NCBI RefSeq assembly: GCF_002901445.1
Contig: NZ_PPPD01000002.1
Location: 389,154-453,153, forward strand
Direction: 5' to 3'
DNA: 64,000 nt
DNA from: Deinococcus koreensis
GTDB taxonomy: Bacteria > Deinococcota > Deinococci > Deinococcales > Deinococcaceae
Positions within the stretch are counted from its first letter, which is position 1. Every line of letters starts with the position of its first letter. Below, piece after piece: positions 39,663-50,812 of the stretch. A model generated the notes under the pieces. The model did not search any database, was not told the DNA's origin, and saw only the letters and a program-made list of their open reading frames with translations. Position numbers and translations under genes: made by a program.

Positions 39663-40893
39663 TTTTCTCCTTAATGGACAGAATTATAGAATTATACAGC
39701 ATTATTGGCAGAAATAGCATCCATAATCCATCAAAACTGCCAAAATAAGGATTAGTGTAAACTCCAATAAGTATACAAAGGAAGCCAGAAATAACCGCAA
39801 GAATATATAACCCTGCCGTTCTAATCAAACGTTTTAAATATATAAGACACAATCTTATAAACACGAATACGACTGGCATTGAATATATAACAAATCCTAT
39901 TATTCCGGTTTGAAATAATAGTGCATGATATGAAGCCTCATATGCTGCCGAAAAATCTATAGATCTTACAAATGAAGCAGATGATGGTATGCCGTGACCG
40001 AATATAGGGGCCTCAAGCCACTCAGCAATTAATATGCTTTGCTGCAATTGCCGGATACCTAAACCACCATCATTTGTGAAGGCATCTGTTAATCTGGTGC
40101 TGAGACCAGAAAATACCCCGAATATACTTTGGTAATTATACATAAAAATAATAGCAAGTACTACAACAAAAACTGTGCTTGTAGAAATTATTATTACATA
40201 TCTAATCTGTTTAATTTTGACCTTATAATTATATGCAATCCACATAAAAAAAGTGAATAAGCATGCCACAGATATTGCGATCCATAAAGCTCTTCTTCCG
40301 GTTAAAAGTACGGATGAGACAATTAGAATTGAAGATGAGTATCTCAAGAGTCTAGTTAAATCTTGGTTGAATAGCATAATTAAGACGAAAGGTGCCAGGA
40401 AGAAGAGAGAATAAACATTATAATCCACTATCTGAACATACCCTTCGTGTACACCTATTCTTCCAGTAAAAAGCGTAAGCATAGGCCCGAAATGTAGAAT
40501 TCCAGCCGAAGAAGCAACGCTATTAATGTTAACCACGGATATATATATAGATGTAAAAATGAGAAATTTGATAAAATTTCTATCCATTAGAAGGTCGCAG
40601 TGAATAGAAAAGATAACTATATAGATAATTGGGGAGAATAAATACAAACTATAATATGCCGATGAATTCATTCCAGCGAATGATGATAACATCAAGTTTG
40701 TGAAACTAAATATTAACGATACTATCAAGAATATGTAATTAGACGGCACTATTCTTATCCTTCTTCCGCCCAGAAACCCAGAAGCGAGGCAAACACAGAT
40801 GAGAATCAGCTTCTCCAATTGGAATTGTAAAGGATAGCAGATAATTAAGAACATAGATATATAAAAAAATATATTACCAAGCCTAATCAGCAT
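39640..40893 (-). CDS. wzy: O-antigen/capsule polymerase-like membrane protein (Wzy)
   Basis: This 417-residue protein has 11-12 hydrophobic segments and the O-antigen polymerase pattern: a Gly-Arg-Arg after a membrane segment (SVLLTGRRALWIAISVACLF), a large outer loop around 255-305 (GVFSGLSTRLTDAF ... APIFGHGIPSSASFVRS), and a His-bearing block YEASYHALLFQTGIIGF. It should link repeat units on the outer face. GGGAGGG precedes the ATG. It is AT-rich and overlaps the flippase gene by 11 bp. Polymerases diverge fast, so the call rests on topology, motifs and context. Confidence 0.78.
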   Translation of the reverse strand: MLIRLGNIFFYISMFLIICYPLQFQLEKLILICVCLASGFLGGRRIRIVPSNYIFLIVSLIFSFTNLMLSSFAGMNSSAYYSLYLFSPIIYIVIFSIHCDLLMDRNFIKFLIFTSIYISVVNINSVASSAGILHFGPMLTLFTGRIGVHEGYVQIVDYNVYSLFFLAPFVLIMLFNQDLTRLLRYSSSILIVSSVLLTGRRALWIAISVACLFTFFMWIAYNYKVKIKQIRYVIIISTSTVFVVVLAIIFMYNYQSIFGVFSGLSTRLTDAFTNDGGLGIRQLQQSILIAEWLEAPIFGHGIPSSASFVRSIDFSAAYEASYHALLFQTGIIGFVIYSMPVVFVFIRLCLIYLKRLIRTAGLYILAVISGFLCILIGVYTNPYFGSFDGLWMLFLPIMLYNSIILSIKEKNGSNIVR

Positions 40894-42082
40894 ACCGTCC
40901 CTCCCTTTTATCTATCATCTGCATAAAGACAATCAATAATTCGCACATAAGTGTAATCGAGGCAATGCACAGCGTGTATAAGGCGATAAGTCTATACTGA
41001 TTAACAGCAAATTGTAAAATAATTAAACTAAATACACTAATATTTGCGATAGTGAGCAGAATTAGCAAACGTACATAAAAACGTTTCATAATTGTGAATG
41101 GCGATATTAGAAAATAGGCCACTAATATAGAGCAGTATATAAAAGGCTTGACATTATTAATACTAAAATCTGGGAAAACGCTGTTGAGGCTTGTAGCTAT
41201 CCAGTCTTCGGATAAAACAGCTGTAGATAAACATAACAGTACTCCAATAAAAAAACATGCCAACCTCATTTTATAATTGAGAATAACGCCTCTAGAAAAA
41301 ATTACATTGGAAATATATAGCAAGAGTGTACTACTAACAGTAATAAACAACGAGCAGAAAAAATATTGACTCCTCTGGCTTTCATCTAGCACTCGTATAG
41401 CTAAAATCCTATCAAATGAAAACAATAAAATCAACACTACATTAGTAGTGAAATAGGCTAAACCGTCACTTTGGATTAAAATATCGCGTATCGACGGATT
41501 GTAATTTAACTTTCGCTTATCATAATAAAATACAATAAACGCATATAGCAAAGTAGTTAATATTAAAAGTACCTGTCCAATTACTGCAGCATTTGATCTA
41601 CCTACTAAATGAAAGTATCCTTCTAAAATAATAAAAACGATATACACCAAAGATTGTAGAAAGTAATAAAACGTCAATATTCTAGCAGAACCGTGAGAGA
41701 GCAAATAATTAATAAAAAATGCATTTAGAGATGTAAGGACGAATAACCCAATGGTGGTATAATGGAGGCCACCTAGAATAAAATAGGAAAAACAAATTAG
41801 TAAAGGAGCAGTGATTGCCATTACAAAACCCAGACTAATTGCTGAACCTAAACCAATCATTCCCTTAGTCTTCAACCAAATTATTTGTAGACCATCCGCC
41901 AAGCCTATGTGTGCAAGGCCTGCAAATGCCAACATGGTCAGGATCTGTCTCCATTTACTAAACTCTGCTTGCCCAATAACATTTGGTAAAATAATGTTAG
42001 ACATCACACTTATTGTAGCGATGTTAAACATGGCAGAAGGGAAAAAAAGAGACTCAATAGCGATTTTTGAGCGCCAAGACAA
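40883..42082 (-). CDS. wzx: Polysaccharide repeat-unit flippase-like membrane protein (Wzx)
   Basis: This 399-residue protein has about 12 hydrophobic segments, with spacing and basic loops like MOP-superfamily flippases; the opening NIILPNVIGQAEFSKWRQILTMLAFAGLAHIGLADG is typical. It should move lipid-linked repeat units across the membrane before polymerisation. The start is read as TTG at 42082, three bases behind the rmlC stop, with GGGA upstream; a later ATG cannot be excluded. The gene is AT-rich, and the GC-rich to AT-rich switch falls exactly at the rmlC/wzx border. Confidence 0.78.
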   Translation of the reverse strand: MSWRSKIAIESLFFPSAMFNIATISVMSNIILPNVIGQAEFSKWRQILTMLAFAGLAHIGLADGLQIIWLKTKGMIGLGSAISLGFVMAITAPLLICFSYFILGGLHYTTIGLFVLTSLNAFFINYLLSHGSARILTFYYFLQSLVYIVFIILEGYFHLVGRSNAAVIGQVLLILTTLLYAFIVFYYDKRKLNYNPSIRDILIQSDGLAYFTTNVVLILLFSFDRILAIRVLDESQRSQYFFCSLFITVSSTLLLYISNVIFSRGVILNYKMRLACFFIGVLLCLSTAVLSEDWIATSLNSVFPDFSINNVKPFIYCSILVAYFLISPFTIMKRFYVRLLILLTIANISVFSLIILQFAVNQYRLIALYTLCIASITLMCELLIVFMQMIDKREGRYAD

Positions 42083-42085
42083 GTA

Positions 42086-42637
42086 TTATCCCATATCCTT
42101 GTCCCAGATACTCGCCCCAAAGTAATCCCACCCCAGCCGCCCTTCATTCGGGTCGCTGATATCGAACTGGGCATCCATGGAATACAACAGGGTCGCCCCC
42201 TGCTCCCCGGCCTGATATCCGTGGGCCACGCCACTGGGAATATGCACCAGCATGGGCTGCTCTCCACTGAACACCAGTTTGCGCTTCACGCCCAGCGTCG
42301 GGCTGCCCTGGCGGCAGTCGGCCAGCCAGATCATGAGCTGGCCCTGCAGCACACACCAGATCTCGTTCTGTTCCTGCTTAACGTGGATGTGGAAGGCATT
42401 GATGCGCCCCGGCGCCGCCCAGGACACGCTGATCTGACGGGGCACCAACGCTCCGGGGAGGCCCTGGACGCCCCGCTCATCCAGACGCAGATACTCCATA
42501 AACGCGCCGTTCTCGGAACGGTTCTTCTTCAGGGCATGTACCCACACCCCTTCGATCTGGGGCGCGGCGGGGTAACTCTCGAACTTCAGTTCGCTGGCGT
42601 ACTCAGGTGCCAGCTGGATGGTGTGGTCTGTGGTCAT
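42086..42637 (-). CDS. rmlC: dTDP-4-dehydrorhamnose 3,5-epimerase family (RmlC-like cupin)
   Basis: This 183-residue cupin is of RmlC size. Blocks [51 protein letters not shown] and [28 protein letters not shown] follow the RmlC fold, with active-site His in the second block, though this block differs from the usual RGLH-type motif. It would epimerise C3 and C5 of dTDP-4-keto-6-deoxyglucose. The ATG at 42637 overlaps the rmlA stop (ATGA); an upstream extension would run inside rmlA. Confidence 0.85.
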   Translation of the reverse strand: MTTDHTIQLAPEYASELKFESYPAAPQIEGVWVHALKKNRSENGAFMEYLRLDERGVQGLPGALVPRQISVSWAAPGRINAFHIHVKQEQNEIWCVLQGQLMIWLADCRQGSPTLGVKRKLVFSGEQPMLVHIPSGVAHGYQAGEQGATLLYSMDAQFDISDPNEGRLGWDYFGASIWDKDMG

Positions 42638-43536
42638 ACGGGGTGCCGCCTCTCGTGTGCAATCTTCATCAGGTACTTGCCGTACTGGTTCTTGGCCAGT
42701 TTCTGCGCGTGCTCCAGCAACGTGTCGGTGCTGATCCACCCCTGGCGCCAGGCGATCTCCTCGGGCGAGGCGATCTTGAGGCCCTGGCGGTGCTCGATGG
42801 CCTGGATGAACAGGCTGGCTTCTAGCAGGCTCTCGTGGGTGCCGGTGTCCAGCCAGGCGGTGCCCCGGCGCATGAGCTGAACGTCCAGCAAGCCGTCCTG
42901 CAGGTAAGTGGTGTTCACGTCGGTGATCTCCAGCTCGCCCCGCGCCGAGGGCCGGATGCTGCGGGCGATCTCGACCACGCGCTCATCGTAGAAATACAGG
43001 CCCGTGACCGCGAAGTCCGACTTCGGAGCTTTCGGCTTTTCCTCGATCGAGAGGGCGCGGCCCTGCTCATCGAAGTCCACCACGCCGTAGCGCTCGGGGT
43101 CGCTGACCTGATAGGCGAAGACTGTGGCTCCGTGCGCTTTCTGGCCTGCCGCGCCCATCAGATCCGACAGATCGTTGCCGTAGAAGATATTGTCGCCCAG
43201 TACCAGGGCGCTGGGATGGCCCGCCAGGAACTCCTCGCCGATCAGAAAGGCCTGCGCCAGCCCTTCGGGGCGGGGCTGCACGGCGTACTCCAGCCGGATA
43301 CCCCACTGCGAGCCGTCGCCCAGGAGCTGCCGGAACCGGGGGGTGTCCTCGGGGGTGGAGATCACCAGGATGTCCTGCATTCCGCCCAACATCAGGGTGG
43401 TCAGCGGGTAGTAGATCATCGGCTTGTCGTAGACCGGCAGGAGCTGCTTGCTCACGGCCAGGGTCGCCGGGTACAGCCGCGTCCCTGAGCCCCCGGCCAG
43501 GATGATGCCGCGGCGTGAGGTAGGGGCAACGGTCAT
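42634..43536 (-). CDS. rmlA: Glucose-1-phosphate thymidylyltransferase
   Basis: This 300-residue nucleotidyltransferase makes dTDP-glucose from dTTP and glucose-1-phosphate. The signature [36 protein letters not shown] is near-perfect, with LGDNIFYG and the conserved EEKP block further on. The ATG at 43536 overlaps the rmlB stop (ATGA). It is the first committed step of dTDP-L-rhamnose synthesis and is placed between rmlB and rmlC. Confidence 0.95.
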   Translation of the reverse strand: MTVAPTSRRGIILAGGSGTRLYPATLAVSKQLLPVYDKPMIYYPLTTLMLGGMQDILVISTPEDTPRFRQLLGDGSQWGIRLEYAVQPRPEGLAQAFLIGEEFLAGHPSALVLGDNIFYGNDLSDLMGAAGQKAHGATVFAYQVSDPERYGVVDFDEQGRALSIEEKPKAPKSDFAVTGLYFYDERVVEIARSIRPSARGELEITDVNTTYLQDGLLDVQLMRRGTAWLDTGTHESLLEASLFIQAIEHRQGLKIASPEEIAWRQGWISTDTLLEHAQKLAKNQYGKYLMKIAHERRHPV

Positions 43537-44558
43537 GGCTGGCCAGAGCCGGCGAGCCGCTCGGCATACTGCCGCTCGTAATACTCGCGGAATTCGCCCG
43601 AACGGATGGGCTCCCACCACGCCTGATTCGCCGCGTACCAGCGGGCCGCCTCGGCGACCGCCTGCCGGGGGTCGTACTTCGGCTCCCAGCCCAGGGCGCG
43701 CAGCTTGTCCACGTTCATGGAGTACCGCCGGTCGTGGCCGGGGCGGTCGGTGACGTGACGAACCAGACTGTGATCCTTGCCCAGCGTCTCCAGCACGATG
43801 TCCACCATCTCCAGGTTGGTCATCTCGCGTCCGGTGCCCACGTTGTAGACCTGCCCGATCTCCCCTTTCAGGAGGACGGTCTCGATGCCGGTGCAGTGGT
43901 CGTACACGTGGGCATAGTCGCGCATCTGCAGGCCGTCGCCGTACACCGGAATGGGCTCGTTCAGGATCGCGTTGGTGCTGAACAGCGGCACGGCCTTTTC
44001 CGGGTACTGGTACGGCCCGACATTGTTGGCCCCGCGCGTGATGGTCACGGGCAGGCCGTAGGTGATGGCATAGGCCTGCACGAGCTGATCGGCCGCGGCC
44101 TTGCTGGCGGCATACGGGCTGCGGGGAGACAGTTCGTCGGTCTCCACGCTCTGGTGCCCGTCGCGGATGTGCCCGTAGACTTCATCGGTGCTGATGTGAT
44201 GCAGGCGGATGCCCAGTTCGCGGGCCACCTCCAGCAGCACGTGGGTGCCGCGCACGTTGGTGTCCGTGAACACCAGTGGCCCCAGGATGCTCTGATCCAC
44301 GTGGGTCTCGGCCGCGAAGTTGACGATCAGCTGGGTGCCCTGCTCCTGGCAGGTGCGGCGCACCAGATCCTGATCGCCGATATCGCCGACGACCAGCGAG
44401 AGCCTGGGCGAGTCCCAGAGATCCTGCAGGTTTTCCCTGCGGCCGGCGTAAGTCAGCTTGTCGTACACGACGACCCGGTCTTCCGGATGCTGCTCCAGCC
44501 AGTACCGAACGAAGTTGCTGCCGATGAAGCCGCAGCCTCCGGTGACCAGTATGTTCAT
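43533..44558 (-). CDS. rmlB: dTDP-glucose 4,6-dehydratase
   Basis: This 341-residue extended SDR has NAD-binding [17 protein letters not shown], the segment [11 protein letters not shown], the dehydratase motif STDEVYG and active site [12 protein letters not shown]. It forms dTDP-4-keto-6-deoxyglucose. The start overlaps the wzc stop and the end overlaps rmlA. The length is normal. Confidence 0.95.
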   Translation of the reverse strand: MNILVTGGCGFIGSNFVRYWLEQHPEDRVVVYDKLTYAGRRENLQDLWDSPRLSLVVGDIGDQDLVRRTCQEQGTQLIVNFAAETHVDQSILGPLVFTDTNVRGTHVLLEVARELGIRLHHISTDEVYGHIRDGHQSVETDELSPRSPYAASKAAADQLVQAYAITYGLPVTITRGANNVGPYQYPEKAVPLFSTNAILNEPIPVYGDGLQMRDYAHVYDHCTGIETVLLKGEIGQVYNVGTGREMTNLEMVDIVLETLGKDHSLVRHVTDRPGHDRRYSMNVDKLRALGWEPKYDPRQAVAEAARWYAANQAWWEPIRSGEFREYYERQYAERLAGSGQP

Positions 44559-46213
44559 GCGCCTACCCCTTCCCTTGGGGAGTACGTGTAGGAATACCCG
44601 TACCCCTTGCCCTCGCGGGCGTCCGATTTATTGATGACGAAGCCCAACACATTCAGGCCCGCGCGCTCGGCCCGGCGCATCGCGCTCCGCACCGCCTGTG
44701 CGTTCGTGCGACCATACTCGGTCACCATCAGCACGGCGTCGGCGTGCGCGCCCAGCACCAGACCGTCGGCCAGCGCCAGGAGCGGCGCACTGTCGAGCAG
44801 CACGATATCGTATCTCTCACTCCAGAGCTTCAGCGCACGGGACACGTCGGCCTGATTGAACACGGCCAGACTGTCGTGCACGCTCAGGCCCGCCGGCAGC
44901 ATGTCCACGTTCTCCTCAACCTGCAGCACCTGAACATTCTCCGGGCTCAGCAACGCCTCGCGGGTGGTTCGTACGCCGCCGATGCCGCTGAGCTGGTGCC
45001 ACTGGCCCCCCTCGTCGTACTTCTTCCAGACGGCGGCCTGGGTGCCGCGCCTCAGATCGGCGTCGATGATCAGCACCCGCTGGCCGCTGGAGGCGAAGCC
45101 GTCGGCCAGCGTGGCGGTCAGGCTGCTCTTGCCCTCGCCGGGCGCCGTGCTGGAGATCATGACCACCGCATGCGGCTTGCCGGCCAGACTGGACATCAGG
45201 TTGACCCGCAGGAAGCCGATGGCCTCGTAGAGCCCCGCCTGCCGGGCAGCCCGCACGATGCCCGACAGCACGATGTCGCGCTGACGCAGGCGCGGAATCA
45301 CGGCCAGGGTCGGGGCGTTCTGGGCGAGCAGATCGTCCTCGCTGCGGATGGTGCGGTCGAGCAGGGTGAGCAGTGAGGCCACCCCGGTCGCCAGCAGCAG
45401 GCCCAGCAACCCGGCCAGCACGCTGTTCCGCAGGGGCTTGGGAGCCACCGGGCGCAGCGGCTCGACGGCGCTGGACAGCGGGCTGAGGATGCCGGCCACT
45501 GAGTCCTCCAGCAGCGTCACCTGGGTCAGGTTGCCCTGGATGTTGGCCCGACGGGCGATCAGGGTCTGGCGCTCGACGTTCGTGCCCTGGGCAGTGGCCG
45601 CGCTCAGCTGGGAATCGACCTGGGCCAGCTGGGCCCGGAAGCCGGCCTGCGCGCGGCGGACATTCTCCAGCGCCCGGCTGCGATCCCAATTGAGCAGCGC
45701 GGCGCTGCCCAGGTCAGCAAGAGCCTGTGCGGCCTTCGCGGTGCGGGCCCGCGCCCGGATGGAATAGATGCCGTTCCCTCCCCCATCGAGCCGGGAGGTC
45801 AGCGTGACGGTGCGGAGGCGCTGCTCCCGCAGTTCCTGCGTGATCCGCGCTGAGAGGCGCGCCTTCTCCGCCGGCTCGATATCCGGCGAACGCCCGATCG
45901 AGGCGATCAGCGGCGTGATCACCTGGGTGCTGAGAAGCGCCTGAGGCACGGCTCCCTCGGGCAGCGGGGGCGCCTTGATCAGGGCCGTGCCCAGCGCGGC
46001 GTCCTGGCTCTGGTTGTTCGAGGCGATCAGGCTGGCACTGGACTCGTAGACGGTCGGCTGTGCCCGCGACCACAGGAAGGTGCCCAGGGCCAGCAGAAGG
46101 GCAGTGCCGAGGATCCAGGGCAGCCGCCGCTGGATGCCGCGCCACAACAGGCTCAGATCGATTTCCTGCTCGTTCACAACGGGGTCGCCCGGGTCTGGAA
46201 AGGTGCGCTGCAT
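44555..46213 (-). CDS. wzc: Polysaccharide co-polymerase with bacterial tyrosine kinase (Wzc-like)
   Basis: This 552-residue inner-membrane protein has a Wzz domain with TM1 (about 35-52), a periplasmic coiled-coil region (60-265), TM2 (near 275-290), then a cytoplasmic BY-kinase: Walker A in [18 protein letters not shown], Walker A' in [12 protein letters not shown], Walker B in [16 protein letters not shown], and a C-terminal Tyr cluster (YGYSYTYS). It controls chain length and export through autophosphorylation. As first gene of the 17-kb minus-strand operon it probably marks the operon promoter. Confidence 0.92.
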   Translation of the reverse strand: MQRTFPDPGDPVVNEQEIDLSLLWRGIQRRLPWILGTALLLALGTFLWSRAQPTVYESSASLIASNNQSQDAALGTALIKAPPLPEGAVPQALLSTQVITPLIASIGRSPDIEPAEKARLSARITQELREQRLRTVTLTSRLDGGGNGIYSIRARARTAKAAQALADLGSAALLNWDRSRALENVRRAQAGFRAQLAQVDSQLSAATAQGTNVERQTLIARRANIQGNLTQVTLLEDSVAGILSPLSSAVEPLRPVAPKPLRNSVLAGLLGLLLATGVASLLTLLDRTIRSEDDLLAQNAPTLAVIPRLRQRDIVLSGIVRAARQAGLYEAIGFLRVNLMSSLAGKPHAVVMISSTAPGEGKSSLTATLADGFASSGQRVLIIDADLRRGTQAAVWKKYDEGGQWHQLSGIGGVRTTREALLSPENVQVLQVEENVDMLPAGLSVHDSLAVFNQADVSRALKLWSERYDIVLLDSAPLLALADGLVLGAHADAVLMVTEYGRTNAQAVRSAMRRAERAGLNVLGFVINKSDAREGKGYGYSYTYSPREGVGA

Positions 46214-46237
46214 GGGCCGAGGTTCATCATCCTGGGG

Positions 46238-46243
46238 ATCATA
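46238..46243 (-). promoter_or_regulatory. Possible -10 box of the polysaccharide operon
   Basis: On the minus strand TATGAT lies about 25 bases before the wzc ATG, in an AT-richer pocket (46238-46262). No good -35 box is seen at the expected spacing, so this is tentative. Confidence 0.35.
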
Positions 46244-46333
46244 ACGTAGATTTCATGAATGGCGCCCCTCACGCGGGATTTTCCGTGGGGAAGCCGGCGA
46301 CCTGAACGCGTGGCCCCCAACCCCGGCAAAGAA

Positions 46334-46363
46334 AAGGGGCACAGGCTCTCACCTGTGCCCCTT
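46334..46363 (-). terminator. Rho-independent terminator of the HU gene
   Basis: AAGGGGCACAGG and CCTGTGCCCCTT form a perfect 12-bp stem with a six-base loop, 16 bp past the HU stop. On the minus strand the stem runs into TTTTCTTT, the classical terminator tail. Confidence 0.9.
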
Positions 46364-46379
46364 CACCAAGAGACCTCGC

Positions 46380-46754
46380 TTAGAGCGTGCCCTTCAGGGT
46401 GCTGGCGACCTTGAAGGCCACCTTCTTGCCGGCGGGAATCTGGATCTTCTCGCTGGTGCCGGGGCGCACGCCGGTGCGGGCGGCGGTGGCCTTGACGCTC
46501 AGGGTGCCCAGGCCGGGCAGGCCGACGCTCTGGCCACCACGCACGGCGCCGACCACGGCGTCCAGCATGGCGCTGACAGCTTCCTCGCTCTGCTTCTTGG
46601 TCAGGCCGGTCTTGTCGGCGACCATTTCCACGAGCTGGGTCTTGGCCACCTTGGAGCTGGCGGCCGGAGCCTTGGCCGCACTCTTGGCGGCGGGCTTGGC
46701 AGCAGCTTTGGCGGCGGGCTTCTTGGCGGGGGCCTTCGTTGACTTTTTGGTCAT
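46380..46754 (-). CDS. hup: DNA-binding protein HU with lysine-rich N-terminal tail
   Basis: This 124-residue nucleoid protein has a Lys/Ala/Pro-rich tail (residues 2-35, repeated AAK and PAAK units), as in Deinococcus HU, followed by a full HU fold: [32 protein letters not shown], the beta-arm region [35 protein letters not shown] with the conserved Arg-x-Gly and tip Pro. It bends and compacts DNA. The ATG at 46754 begins the family-typical [12 protein letters not shown]; a second ATG 12 bases earlier is possible. A strong terminator follows. Confidence 0.95.
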   Translation of the reverse strand: MTKKSTKAPAKKPAAKAAAKPAAKSAAKAPAASSKVAKTQLVEMVADKTGLTKKQSEEAVSAMLDAVVGAVRGGQSVGLPGLGTLSVKATAARTGVRPGTSEKIQIPAGKKVAFKVASTLKGTL

Positions 46755-47014
46755 GGTGAGCAGCATGACATATCCAGGCGCGCTTGGGAAGGGGGTCTGT
46801 GCCCAGGAACGCCCTCCAGCACAGAGATACAGGGATGGTTAAAAATCCCCTGGCGTCCAGCACGGCAAATTCCGGCAGGCCAGCCGGCCCGTCCAGCCCC
46901 CCGGCGGGGTTTCCGCCGCGCAGGCTGGGGCCGCGCTAGACTCCGGACATCCACAACCCAGTCCGCTGCACCCCCCACTGCACCCTCGTCTGACCCCTGA
47001 CCCCGGAGGCCCCC

Positions 47015-48676
<1,662 letters not shown>

Positions 48677-48817
48677 GGGGGGAGTGTTCGCTGATTTCGC
48701 CGAAGTGTCTGCCCTCGAAGGATCTGCCCTCACAGACGCTTGCACCGAAGTGCATGGCTTGTGACCAGCGCGGTGAGACAGTCAAACGTTGAGCACGACC
48801 AGTGCAGCGAACGGAGC

Positions 48818-49237
48818 CTAGAGAAAGAGGCCAGCACTCACCTTGAAGAACGCAGCGAGCCGGCGGGCGTGGTCGGCGGTGAACGCCCGCTTGCCGCTGG
48901 CCAGCTTGCTCAGGTTGCCCTGGGGAATGCCGGTGCCCTCGGCTACCTGCTGCTGGGTCAGGCCCCGCTCCTTGATCAGCAGCCGCAGGGCCATTTCGGG
49001 GGGCGCCGGCGGCACGTGCTGCGCGGCGTCCTGGTAGGCGGTGACGCGGCCGATCAGCCCCTCGACCAGATCGGCCAGCGGGTGGGAGTCGTTTTCTCCC
49101 ACTTCCTTCAGGAGCGCGTCCAGGATGATCAGGGCGCGGTCGTACCCGCTCTCGTCGGTGATGGGCGCGATGGCGTCGTGCGCCAGGGCGTGGAGGTGCT
49201 GCCAGGTGGCCGTCAGGTCAGCGATATTCAGGGTCAT
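48818..49237 (-). CDS. higA: HigA-type antitoxin, XRE helix-turn-helix
   Basis: This 139-residue antitoxin has a toxin-binding acidic N-terminal half with conserved blocks YDRALIILDALLKEVGENDSHPLADLVEGL and a C-terminal XRE helix-turn-helix (LTQQQVAEGTGIPQGNLSKLASGKRAFTADHARRLAAFF). This layout is typical of HigA partners of HigB-type toxins. Its ATG overlaps the toxin stop (ATGA), toxin first, as in higBA operons. It should neutralise the toxin and bind the operator half-sites upstream of higB. Confidence 0.9.
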   Translation of the reverse strand: MTLNIADLTATWQHLHALAHDAIAPITDESGYDRALIILDALLKEVGENDSHPLADLVEGLIGRVTAYQDAAQHVPPAPPEMALRLLIKERGLTQQQVAEGTGIPQGNLSKLASGKRAFTADHARRLAAFFKVSAGLFL

Positions 49238-49533
49238 AGATCACGCTCCAGATCCAGGCGGTCATAGTCCTTGTGGGTGCCGATGAACTTGACGAAAAAA
49301 GTGCGGAAGCGTCCGGCGAAATTGGGGGACACGATCAGGCGGTACTTGTTCCCGCCAATGTTGAAGACGATGTACCCGGCCACCCAGTCGGCGCTGCCGT
49401 AGTCGGCCCGCACATCCGCAAAGGTGTGGTAGGTGGCGCCCTGAACGTGAGCCAGCCACTCGCGCAGAGGTTCCTCGGCCTCCGGTTCCTCCGCCCAGAC
49501 GGCGGCGAGTGTGCGAGGCGAGATGACGTTCAT
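49234..49533 (-). CDS. higB: HigB-type mRNA interferase toxin
   Basis: This 99-residue RelE-superfamily toxin is of the HigB_toxin type. The conserved core VFNIGGNKYRLIVSP and the C-terminal FFVKFIGTHKDYDRLD are diagnostic. Such toxins cleave mRNA on the ribosome. The ATG at 49533 has no ribosome site; it stands five bases behind the -10 box of a near-consensus promoter, so translation is probably leaderless. It is followed by higA with a 4-bp overlap. Confidence 0.92.
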   Translation of the reverse strand: MNVISPRTLAAVWAEEPEAEEPLREWLAHVQGATYHTFADVRADYGSADWVAGYIVFNIGGNKYRLIVSPNFAGRFRTFFVKFIGTHKDYDRLDLERDL

Positions 49534-49538
49534 GGCTA

Positions 49539-49575
49539 GTTATATCATAGTGACATAAATATGTCAAGGTGACAT
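49539..49575 (-). promoter_or_regulatory. higBA promoter with overlapping operator half-sites
   Basis: On the minus strand TTGACA (49562-49567), a 17-bp spacer and TATAAC (49539-49544) form a near-consensus promoter whose start point falls at the higB ATG. The -35 region overlaps three half-sites on the plus strand: TGACATAAATATGTCA (49551-49566, inverted repeat with a 2-bp centre) and, sharing its right half, ATGTCA-AGG-TGACAT (49561-49575). HigA or HigBA is the likely ligand. Confidence 0.8.
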
Positions 49576-49737
49576 GAAGAGGATGTGTCATTCCAGAACG
49601 TGATGGGGCGGCCATGGCCCCGGCTGACCATCCAAAGTGCCCTGGTCTCGGCCGCACCGACTTTCCCAGGCGGTCAGAAAATGACCCGCTTGCAGACACT
49701 CAGACTTCCGGGGAGATCGGCGTCGCCCTCTACCCGA

Positions 49738-49788
49738 ACGCCCTGCATCTCGCCCGCAGAACCAGTCTGCGGGCGAGATGCGGGGCGT
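49738..49788. repeat. Long near-perfect inverted repeat, 23-bp stem
   Basis: GCATCTCGCCCGCAGA (49745-49760) and its exact complement (49766-49781) form a 16-bp stem around ACCAG. ACGCCCT and GGGGCGT extend it by 7 bp with one T-G pair. It ends about 35 bp past the stop of the Ig-like lipoprotein gene, so it may stop that transcript although no T-run follows. Otherwise 49576-49822 shows nothing. Confidence 0.7.
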
Positions 49789-49822
49789 CGAAGGAGTGGG
49801 GCTCTGCGCCCCCCGGCTGCGC

Positions 49823-50779
49823 TCAGGGCGTCAGGTAGGTGACCTCCAGGGTGGGGGCGTGTGCGCCGTGGTCACCGGAATGCAGCCAGGCGAAATCGGC
49901 CTGGCCGTCGCCGTCGGTCAGCGCCGCGAAGCGCAGGCGGTACTGCGAGCGGCTGCGGCCGGCCGCCAGGTCAGCGTTCAGGGCACCCAGCACCGCGAGG
50001 CTCTTGGCGCCCAGCGCGCTGGAACTGCTGATGTCGCCCAGCGTGGCATACACCGTGGGATCGAAGTCGGTGGACGTCAGGCTCACGCCGTAATTCACGT
50101 GGTCGAGCCTCAGGTCGCTGCTCCCCACGTCCAGGCTGGTGTACGGCGTTCCCGTGACACTGGACTGGTGGACGCCCAGCGTGGCGGACACGACGGTCGC
50201 GCCCGTCAGGGCAGCCAGGTCGAAGCTCAGGTAGCTGCGGTAGGTGGCGTTGTCCACGGTGCCGCTGTCGCCCGCCAGCAGGGCCACACCGTCCGTGTTC
50301 ACGGCGCCGTCCGACCGCACCCAGCCGTCCAGCGCGGGCGCGCTGCTCAGGGTGGTGCTGAGCTGGCGCAGCGTCCGGAAGGAGCTGCCGAAGGCGGGCA
50401 GGGCGTTGCCGGCCAGATCCGTGGCGCTGCCGTCCAGGCTCAGGGCGTAGACCTTCCCGGCGGCCGTGTACTGCAGGTTCGCCTTCGGGGTCAGCGTCAG
50501 TTCGGTGCCCGGATCGTTCCAGCTGAAGGCCAGGTCGCCGGCGGGCAGTTCGGCCGACTGGTAGGCGGCCTGGGTGGCGGCCCGGTTCATGGGCTCGCTG
50601 AAGGTGATGACGATGGTGGCGTCCTGGGCGACCCCGGTGGCCTGGTCGCCGGGGGTCAGGCCCAGGACGCTGGGCGGCGTGGTGTCGGGTGGCGTGGTGT
50701 CGGACGGTACCCCGCCGCCCCCGCAGGAGGCGAGCAGCAGGGCGGACACGGTCAGGGTGGTGGAGAGCGCAGTATGCAT
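49823..50779 (-). CDS. Lipoprotein with SbsA-like Ig domain (Big_5) and DNRLRE-type C-terminal domain
   Basis: This 318-residue exported lipoprotein has a signal peptide with lipobox LASC (Cys19) followed by a Gly run and a Thr/Pro linker with repeated DTTPP. Residues about 35-135 form a Big_5/SbsA Ig-like domain (SVLGLTPGDQATGVAQDATIVITFSEPMN and LDGSATDLAGNALP). Residues about 140-318 form a beta-sandwich of the CBM96/DNRLRE type (YRSYLSFDLAALTGATVVSATLGVHQSS ending APTLEVTYL). Such proteins bind cell surface or glycans. AGAGGAG precedes the ATG. Confidence 0.8.
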   Translation of the reverse strand: MHTALSTTLTVSALLLASCGGGGVPSDTTPPDTTPPSVLGLTPGDQATGVAQDATIVITFSEPMNRAATQAAYQSAELPAGDLAFSWNDPGTELTLTPKANLQYTAAGKVYALSLDGSATDLAGNALPAFGSSFRTLRQLSTTLSSAPALDGWVRSDGAVNTDGVALLAGDSGTVDNATYRSYLSFDLAALTGATVVSATLGVHQSSVTGTPYTSLDVGSSDLRLDHVNYGVSLTSTDFDPTVYATLGDISSSSALGAKSLAVLGALNADLAAGRSRSQYRLRFAALTDGDGQADFAWLHSGDHGAHAPTLEVTYLTP

Positions 50780-50812
50780 GGGGTACTCCTCTGGGGCGGG
50801 CCTCGACCGGGC

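Noticed and set aside
49551..49575. A true radiation/desiccation response motif at the higBA promoter
   Set aside because: The half-sites are similar but the central spacing is 2 or 3 bp rather than that of the known 17-bp motif, and HigA is a simpler explanation; kept only as a hypothesis to test.
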